Positions 59,238 through 64,000 of a DNA stretch of 64,000 nt are shown in pieces. Origin of the DNA: Companilactobacillus halodurans. Lineage in GTDB: Bacteria; Bacillota; Bacilli; Lactobacillales; Lactobacillaceae. The stretch is from positions 22,645-86,644 of the forward strand of contig NZ_VDFP01000010.1 in assembly GCF_009600985.1 (NCBI RefSeq), written 5' to 3'. Position 1 is the first letter of the stretch, and each line of letters starts with the position of its first letter. The translations under genes were made by a program, and so were the position numbers. The notes below the pieces were generated by a model. The model worked only from the letters and a program-made list of their open reading frames with translations. It had not been told where the DNA came from and ran no database searches.

Positions 59238-61763
59238 ATGAATCCGTTAACGAGAAATATGTGGCGTGATATTAGAAAATCTAAAGGGCGCTTCATTGCT
59301 ATTATTTTGATTATCTTGCTGGGAGTTTTGATATTTGTCGGCGTCAAAGCTGCCGGTCCCAGTTTGAACGATTCTTTGAATAAGACGGTGGCCGATAAAA
59401 ACTTGTCCGATATTCAAGTTATGTCGACGACTGGATTTGATAAAAAAGACTTGAAGCTTGCTCGCAAAGTTCCTGGAGCTCAAGTTGAATCGACCAAGTT
59501 CAAATACGCCATTGGTGGCAAGAGTAAAGTTGCCGTAGCATTATATGGTTATGACAAATCGGCTAAACAAAATCAATTGATTATGAGAAGCGGCCGTTTG
59601 CCTAAAAATAAGAACGAGATTGTTTTAGATAAAAATGCTAAAAGTGAATATGGCTACAAATTAGGACAACAATTTAAATTCGGCAGCGATGCTGATTTGA
59701 AACAAAAATCTTATAAAATTGTTGGTTTCGCTGATTCGCCACAATATATCGATAACCAATCACGTGGCTCGACTAATATCGGCGATGGACAAGTGCAGTT
59801 GTTTGCTTATATTCCAAAGCAACAGATGAATTTGTCGACAGCGACTGTTTTGAATTTGCATTTCAATTCGCTTAAAGATAAAAATACTTTCAGTAAAAGT
59901 TACAAAGATACCGTTGCTAAAAAAATGAAGTTACTGAAAAAGCAATTCAAGAATCGAGCTGACCAAAGAAGCAAGAACTTGTCAGCAGATGGCTTGAAAA
60001 CTTTAAAACAGCAACAAACATTAGTCGATCAAATGAAACAAGTCGACCCTAGTGCAGCTGCTCGTCAACAGGCAAGGTTAGTAGCTGCTAAAGCCAAGTT
60101 GATGCATCAAACTAAGACGACTTATACTTGGCAGACCAGAGACGACTTAGCTGGATTTTCGGCTTATGGAGAGAGTTCTGATCGTATCGCTGCGATTGCT
60201 AACGTCTTTCCGGTTTTCTTCTTCTTGATTGCTGCTTTGATAACCTTCACGACGATTACGCGGATGGTCGAAGAAGCAAGAAGTGAGATTGGGACTTTCA
60301 AAGCCCTTGGTTATACGAAGTGGGAGATTGCTAAAAATTACTATTATTATGCAATTTCTGCTGGAATGATTGGTGCTATCTTAGGTGCCATTATTGGAAA
60401 CGAGACTTTGCCAAGAATCGTTTTGGCATTGTACAAGCAATATCTTCCTTTGGATTGGGTTGTGACCCTGCAGTGGCAAACGATTTTAATTGCCATCGTC
60501 TTTTCACTGATAGCAACCTTAGGAGCTGCGATTATCGTTATTCGCAAGGAACTAGTCGAAGGGCCAGCTGCTTTGATGTTGCCAAAGGCTCCTAAATCAG
60601 CTAAAAAGATTTTACTTGAACGCATCAAGCCTTTATGGAATCACTTGAGTTTCAATAGCAAAGTCAGTTATCGCAATCTGTTCCGTTTCAAATCGCGGAT
60701 GTTTATGACGATTATCGGGATTGCCGGAGGAACTGCTTTGATTTTAACTGGTTTTGGGATTCAAAATTCTATTGCTGCAAGTGGTAATCAACAGTATTCA
60801 GATATTTTTGATTACCAAGCCATTGTCAAAATGAATGATCAAGCTGATTATTCTAAAGTAGATAAAATTTTGCAAAAGAACGACCAGTATCAAAGTAATA
60901 CTGCCATCAATTCGACGACTGCCAAGTTGACGGCTAATAAAGACCAAGTTAATGATGTAAATATTTATACGCCTAAATCTATCAGTGAATTCAAAAAATA
61001 CGTTCACCTCGGAACTAATTTAAAGAAAAACGACGTAGTTTTATCTAAGAAGACAGCACAGTTACTGAATGTTAAAGCTGGCGATAAAATTTCCGTTAAG
61101 AGAACTGGTGGCAAGAAGGTCAGTTTTAAAGTTAAGGCAATTACTAGAAACTACATCGGACATTTCTTATATTTAAGTCCGAAAGCTTACCAAAAACACT
61201 TTAATGAAGAACTTTCAGCTAATACCTTGTTATTGCACTTGCAAAAACAAACTAAGTCTCAACGTAAGAGTTTAGCTAATAAGTTGTTGAATTCTGGTGA
61301 GGTAATGGGCACGAGTTACACGAAAGATGTTTTGAACACAGTTTCTAAGATGTCGTCTTCATTGAAACCGATTGTTTTAATTTTCATTCTTTTGTCGGGA
61401 ATTTTGTCCTTTGTTGTCTTGTATAATTTGACTAATATTAACGTTTCTGAAAGAATTCGCGAATTGTCAACGATTAAGGTTTTAGGGTTTTATAATAATG
61501 AAGTTACGATGTATATTGTTAGAGAAAACATTATTTTAACGATTGTCGGAATTATTGTTGGCTATGGGGTTGGAAACTTGCTGACAGCTTATATCCTGAA
61601 TCAAGCTGCGACTGAGCAAGTTATTTTCCCACTGACGATTAATTGGACAGGTTATGTGACCGCAACTTGTTTGATGATAGTCTTTACAGCTATTGTCATG
61701 CTGGTTACGCACAAGAAATTGCAACACATCGATATGATCGGTGCGTTAAAATCTAATGAATGA
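59238..61763 (+). CDS. ABC transporter permease, FtsX/MacB type
   Basis: 841 residues. N-terminal helix (FIAIILIILLGVLIFVGVKAAG), large extracellular domain with a charged, probably coiled-coil segment (about residues 215-290), three helices around residues 325-430, a second extracellular domain and three C-terminal helices. Two FtsX domains in one chain. Mechanotransmission-type exporters of this kind handle peptides, lipids or cell-wall signals; cargo unknown. Confidence 0.88.
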   Translation: MNPLTRNMWRDIRKSKGRFIAIILIILLGVLIFVGVKAAGPSLNDSLNKTVADKNLSDIQVMSTTGFDKKDLKLARKVPGAQVESTKFKYAIGGKSKVAVALYGYDKSAKQNQLIMRSGRLPKNKNEIVLDKNAKSEYGYKLGQQFKFGSDADLKQKSYKIVGFADSPQYIDNQSRGSTNIGDGQVQLFAYIPKQQMNLSTATVLNLHFNSLKDKNTFSKSYKDTVAKKMKLLKKQFKNRADQRSKNLSADGLKTLKQQQTLVDQMKQVDPSAAARQQARLVAAKAKLMHQTKTTYTWQTRDDLAGFSAYGESSDRIAAIANVFPVFFFLIAALITFTTITRMVEEARSEIGTFKALGYTKWEIAKNYYYYAISAGMIGAILGAIIGNETLPRIVLALYKQYLPLDWVVTLQWQTILIAIVFSLIATLGAAIIVIRKELVEGPAALMLPKAPKSAKKILLERIKPLWNHLSFNSKVSYRNLFRFKSRMFMTIIGIAGGTALILTGFGIQNSIAASGNQQYSDIFDYQAIVKMNDQADYSKVDKILQKNDQYQSNTAINSTTAKLTANKDQVNDVNIYTPKSISEFKKYVHLGTNLKKNDVVLSKKTAQLLNVKAGDKISVKRTGGKKVSFKVKAITRNYIGHFLYLSPKAYQKHFNEELSANTLLLHLQKQTKSQRKSLANKLLNSGEVMGTSYTKDVLNTVSKMSSSLKPIVLIFILLSGILSFVVLYNLTNINVSERIRELSTIKVLGFYNNEVTMYIVRENIILTIVGIIVGYGVGNLLTAYILNQAATEQVIFPLTINWTGYVTATCLMIVFTAIVMLVTHKKLQHIDMIGALKSNE

Positions 61764-61777
61764 TTGAGGTTATTATT

Positions 61778-62482
61778 ATGAGTCTTGAAAATGATAAGGT
61801 GCTAGTTATCGGCGGAACTTCTGGATTTGGCAAAGAGGTCGCTATTATGGCACAACATAAAGATGCTGATGTTTACGTCATTGGACGTGATCAAGAACGA
61901 GTGAATCAATTGCGATTTGATGACAATATCCAAGGCAGTTCATTAGATGCACAGGATAAAGACCAGTTGAACCACTTTTTTGAAAAATATGGTTCCTTCG
62001 ACCACATCGTATCGATGCTCGGAGGCGCTATGGGTGGCGGTTTCTTAGATAGTTCCATCGATGTGATTAGAAAAGCGATTGAAGATAAGTTCTTTGCCAA
62101 TTTACAGTTGGTGCAAATTGCCAGCAAACATTTGAAGGATAACGGCTCAATCATTTTGACTTCTGGTTCTGGCGGACATCCCTATGACGCTTCTGGTGCC
62201 ATTATCGGCAATCAGGCTATCAACACGATGGTTGAAGGAGTAGCAGTCGAATTAGCACCTCATAATCGCATCAACGCCGTTTCACCAACTTGGACGCCCA
62301 CTGGTCTTTGGCGTGATTTGAATTCCAAGCAATTGTCCAAACAAGAAGATAATGTTGCTGAAAATATTCCTTTAGGCCGAGTGGCTAAAATCGAAGAAGT
62401 TGCGTCTGCTTATATCTATTTAATGGAAAATGATTTCATCACTGGTCAAGTTATAAAAGTCGATGGTGGAGTTGATTTATAA
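61778..62482 (+). CDS. Short-chain dehydrogenase/reductase
   Basis: 234 residues from the ATG at 61778 with GAGG ahead; an upstream ATG overlapping the permease stop lacks an RBS. GGTSGFGKEV cofactor loop, MLGGAMGGG in place of NNAG, LTSGSGG. The usual catalytic Tyr-x3-Lys is not evident (PYDASGAIIGNQAINTM), so oxidoreductase activity is uncertain. C-terminal TGQVIKVDGGVDL is typical. Confidence 0.85.
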   Translation: MSLENDKVLVIGGTSGFGKEVAIMAQHKDADVYVIGRDQERVNQLRFDDNIQGSSLDAQDKDQLNHFFEKYGSFDHIVSMLGGAMGGGFLDSSIDVIRKAIEDKFFANLQLVQIASKHLKDNGSIILTSGSGGHPYDASGAIIGNQAINTMVEGVAVELAPHNRINAVSPTWTPTGLWRDLNSKQLSKQEDNVAENIPLGRVAKIEEVASAYIYLMENDFITGQVIKVDGGVDL

Positions 62483-62525
62483 AAGGTGTTAAACTTAGAG
62501 CTGACTTCAAGCAGAGGTGAAATAA

Positions 62526-63002
62526 ATGCCTATTAAATCAGTTCCAGAAACAGGTAAATATCGGATTAGCGAGTTTGCCGAAATCGTTGGTTTAAATAGT
62601 CCAACGCTTCGGTATTATGAAAAAGAAGGTCTCATCAAACCGTATCGGACAAAAAATGGTATCCGTTACTATACGCAAAAAGATGTCAGTTGGGTCAATT
62701 TCTTGATGCATTTGAAGAGTACTGGGATGACTATCGAACAGTTGAAACGTTATGTTCATTTACGTGCTCAAGGCGATTCAACTATCAATCAACGAATCGA
62801 GCTTTTGGAAGAAGTCCGCAAAAATTTTGAGGTCGAATACCGTCGTCTTCAAGAGGGATGGACTATCTTAAATGACAAACTTGATTGGTACAAGGATAAA
62901 GCTGGCGGTCACATTGAAGATAGTGAGAGCTTCTCAGAGTATTTGAAGTCGCTAAATCACGATTATTTAGAAGAAAATACGCAAAAAGAATCTGAATCGT
63001 AA
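62526..63002 (+). CDS. MerR-family regulator of the decarboxylase-cupin operon
   Basis: 158 residues: KYRISEFAEIVGLNSPTLRYYEKEGLIKPYRTKNGIRYYTQKDVSWVNFLMHLKSTGMTIEQLKRYVHLRAQGD, then a coiled coil. No Cys, so not a metal sensor. Its own promoter region has a partial CTTAGAGCTGACTTCAAG dyad; a full 18-bp dyad lies in the promoter of the next operon. A terminator overlaps its last codons. Confidence 0.87.
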   Translation: MPIKSVPETGKYRISEFAEIVGLNSPTLRYYEKEGLIKPYRTKNGIRYYTQKDVSWVNFLMHLKSTGMTIEQLKRYVHLRAQGDSTINQRIELLEEVRKNFEVEYRRLQEGWTILNDKLDWYKDKAGGHIEDSESFSEYLKSLNHDYLEENTQKESES

Positions 63003-63022
63003 AAAAATCAGATTCTTTTTTT
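62983..63022 (+). terminator. Terminator overlapping the end of the MerR gene
   Basis: AAAGAATCTGA / TCAGATTCTTT with T7; the left arm is inside the coding sequence. Confidence 0.8.
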
Positions 63023-63029
63023 GTTTCCC

Positions 63030-63060
63030 TTGACTTAAAGTCGACTTTAAGTTGTTTAAT
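63030..63060 (+). promoter_or_regulatory. MerR-type promoter with 19-bp spacer
   Basis: TTGACT (63030-63035), 19 nt, TTTAAT (63055-63060), with the perfect dyad CTTAAAGTCGACTTTAAG at 63034-63051. Same design as at 7564-7594. Confidence 0.88.
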
Positions 63061-63095
63061 ATACTTATCAACACAAAACGAGGAGGAATTAAATC

Positions 63096-63419
63096 ATGGC
63101 AAAACAAACAGCAGGACATGATATGCTTGGCGATTTTGCACCACAATTTGCAGAATTAAACGATGATGTATTATTTGGTGAAGTTTGGAGCAAGGAATCT
63201 GAACTTTCTGCACATGATCGTTCTCTAATCACAATTGCAAGTATTATTTCAGCTGGAAATATCGAGCAATTGGATGCTCACTTAAAAATTGGTAAGAAAA
63301 ATGGCATTACTAAGGATGAAATCGTTGCTGAAATCACTCATCTAGCATTTTATGCTGGTTGGCCAAAGGCTTGGAGTGCATTCAACCGCGCTAAAGAAAT
63401 CTGGAAGGAAGATAAATAA
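63096..63419 (+). CDS. Carboxymuconolactone decarboxylase family protein
   Basis: 107 residues: ALPHA-helical fold with SELSAHDRSLITIASIISAGNIEQLDAHLKIGKKNGITKDEIVAEITHLAFYAGWPKAWSAF. No CxxC, so not an AhpD-type peroxidase reductase. Function in lactobacilli unknown, often paired with a cupin as here. RBS GAGGAGG. Activated by the MerR regulator upstream. Confidence 0.9.
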   Translation: MAKQTAGHDMLGDFAPQFAELNDDVLFGEVWSKESELSAHDRSLITIASIISAGNIEQLDAHLKIGKKNGITKDEIVAEITHLAFYAGWPKAWSAFNRAKEIWKEDK

Positions 63420-63421
63420 GT

Positions 63422-63838
63422 ATGGCAAAAAATGAAGATCTCAAAACAAATGGAGTTTTCCCAACTGGTGAAAAAAATGAAGCTTACGCCCAATATTTCA
63501 TCGGTCAAAGTTATTTACAAAAATTAGTTAGTTCAGAAGATAATATCGACTTTGGTGTCAGCAATGTTACTTTTGAACCAGGCTGTCGCAATGACTGGCA
63601 CATTCACCACAACGGTTTTCAAATTCTTTTGGTTACTGGTGGCGAAGGCTGGTATCAAGAATGGGGCAAACCTGCACAATTACTTAAAAAAGGCGACGTC
63701 GTTGTAATTAAAGAAGGCGTTAAGCACTGGCATGGAGCAACTAAAGACAGTTGGTTCAGTCATGTTGCAATTACTAAAGGTAATTCAGAATGGCTTGAAA
63801 AGGTTACTGATGAAGACTACAACAAGTTATCAGACTAA
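63422..63838 (+). CDS. Cupin-domain protein
   Basis: 138 residues. Metal-binding cupin motifs: WHIHHNGFQILLVTGGEGWYQEWG and GDVVVIKEGVKHWHGA supply three His and a Glu or Gln. Two bp after the decarboxylase-like gene, same operon. Likely acts with it on a small carbonyl or quinone compound; inference. Confidence 0.88.
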   Translation: MAKNEDLKTNGVFPTGEKNEAYAQYFIGQSYLQKLVSSEDNIDFGVSNVTFEPGCRNDWHIHHNGFQILLVTGGEGWYQEWGKPAQLLKKGDVVVIKEGVKHWHGATKDSWFSHVAITKGNSEWLEKVTDEDYNKLSD

Positions 63839-63880
63839 TATTTTAGAAAAATAAATCCGTTCCTAATTCGTTATGAAGTG

Positions 63881-63917
63881 AACCCTCCTAGTTGGAGTAA
63901 TCCAACGGGAGGGTTTT
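63881..63917 (+). terminator. Terminator of the decarboxylase-cupin operon
   Basis: AACCCTCC-ta-GTTGGA / TCCAAC-GGGAGGGTT with short loop and T-rich tail. Past it to 64000 an open frame from a TTG at 63920 has no RBS and is not called. Confidence 0.9.
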
Positions 63918-64000
63918 CTTTGTTTTCAAAAGATATTAAATTGGCTTGTATAACAGATGTTAATAATGGGTTGCCTATTGTACAAGCTATGAAAAAATAT

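Noticed and set aside
63920..64000. Frame open to the end of the window (starting FSKDIKLACITDVNNGLPIVQ)
   Set aside because: It begins in the T-rich tail of a terminator without a ribosome site and is too short to identify.

Overview
The window looks like chromosome of a low-GC lactic acid bacterium of the family Lactobacillaceae, probably close to Companilactobacillus. That placement is an inference. It rests on AT-rich sequence with strong AGGAGG-type ribosome sites and a single xylulose-5-phosphate/fructose-6-phosphate phosphoketolase. It is supported by two C69 dipeptidases, a PepO endopeptidase, a D-aspartate ligase next to an asparagine-synthase-type amidotransferase (the D-Asp/D-Asn cross-bridge type of peptidoglycan) and many CcpA-type cre sites. 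No rRNA, tRNA, CRISPR array, prophage or intact insertion sequence was seen.

Layout. 1-0.5 kb: end of a HigB/HigA-like toxin-antitoxin pair. 0.7-4.2 kb: Zn/Mn ABC importer and a Fur-family repressor co-transcribed with an ArsC-type reductase. 4.3-5.8 kb: two VIT-family transporters. 6.0-8.1 kb: MerR-controlled SDR and acetyltransferase. 8.2-11.5 kb: cysteine desulfidase, CsoR-like repressor, thioredoxin, isochorismatase-like hydrolase. 11.6-16.6 kb: LCP cell-wall protein, then a GntR-controlled beta-glucoside locus. 16.8-25 kb: peptide and serine block (OPT transporter, PqqD-like protein, two PepD, serine dehydratase with a broken alpha gene). 25.3-29.7 kb: anion permease, small membrane proteins, DyP peroxidase, C59 amidase. 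29.7-35 kb: a 20-residue peptide unit and a fructosamine (Amadori product) operon. 35-39 kb: flavin reductase, GntR regulator, phosphoketolase. 39.7-41.7 kb: small membrane protein with a long structured leader, HxlR/MFS pair. 41.9-44.8 kb: TrpXYZ-like ABC importer behind a Phe-rich leader-peptide attenuator. 45-50.8 kb: phosphatase, divergent glycerate kinase, UspA, DNA glycosylase, an unknown ABC exporter, GNAT. 50.9-56.1 kb: phosphoesterase, AsnB-type amidotransferase, D-aspartate ligase, UspA. 56.2-63.8 kb: PepO, MacB/FtsX-type ABC exporter, SDR, MerR with a decarboxylase-like/cupin pair.

The most unusual feature is a dispersed family of about 130-150 bp structured repeats at six intergenic loci (5.76, 9.67, 20.74, 25.10, 39.06 and 58.17 kb; seven units). 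Paired arms differ in sequence between copies but keep complementarity, so the family behaves like a folded RNA or DNA element. In three cases the repeat boundary overlaps the TAG stop codon of the upstream gene. The second main find is a leader peptide rich in Phe codons followed by mutually exclusive hairpins ending in a terminator, in front of an ABC importer. This suggests aromatic amino acid, probably Phe, attenuation. Several operator pairs can also be read directly: two MerR 19-bp-spacer promoters, a GntR palindrome with identical geometry at two loci, and an ACCA-N10-TGGT pair at a GntR gene and the phosphoketolase gene.
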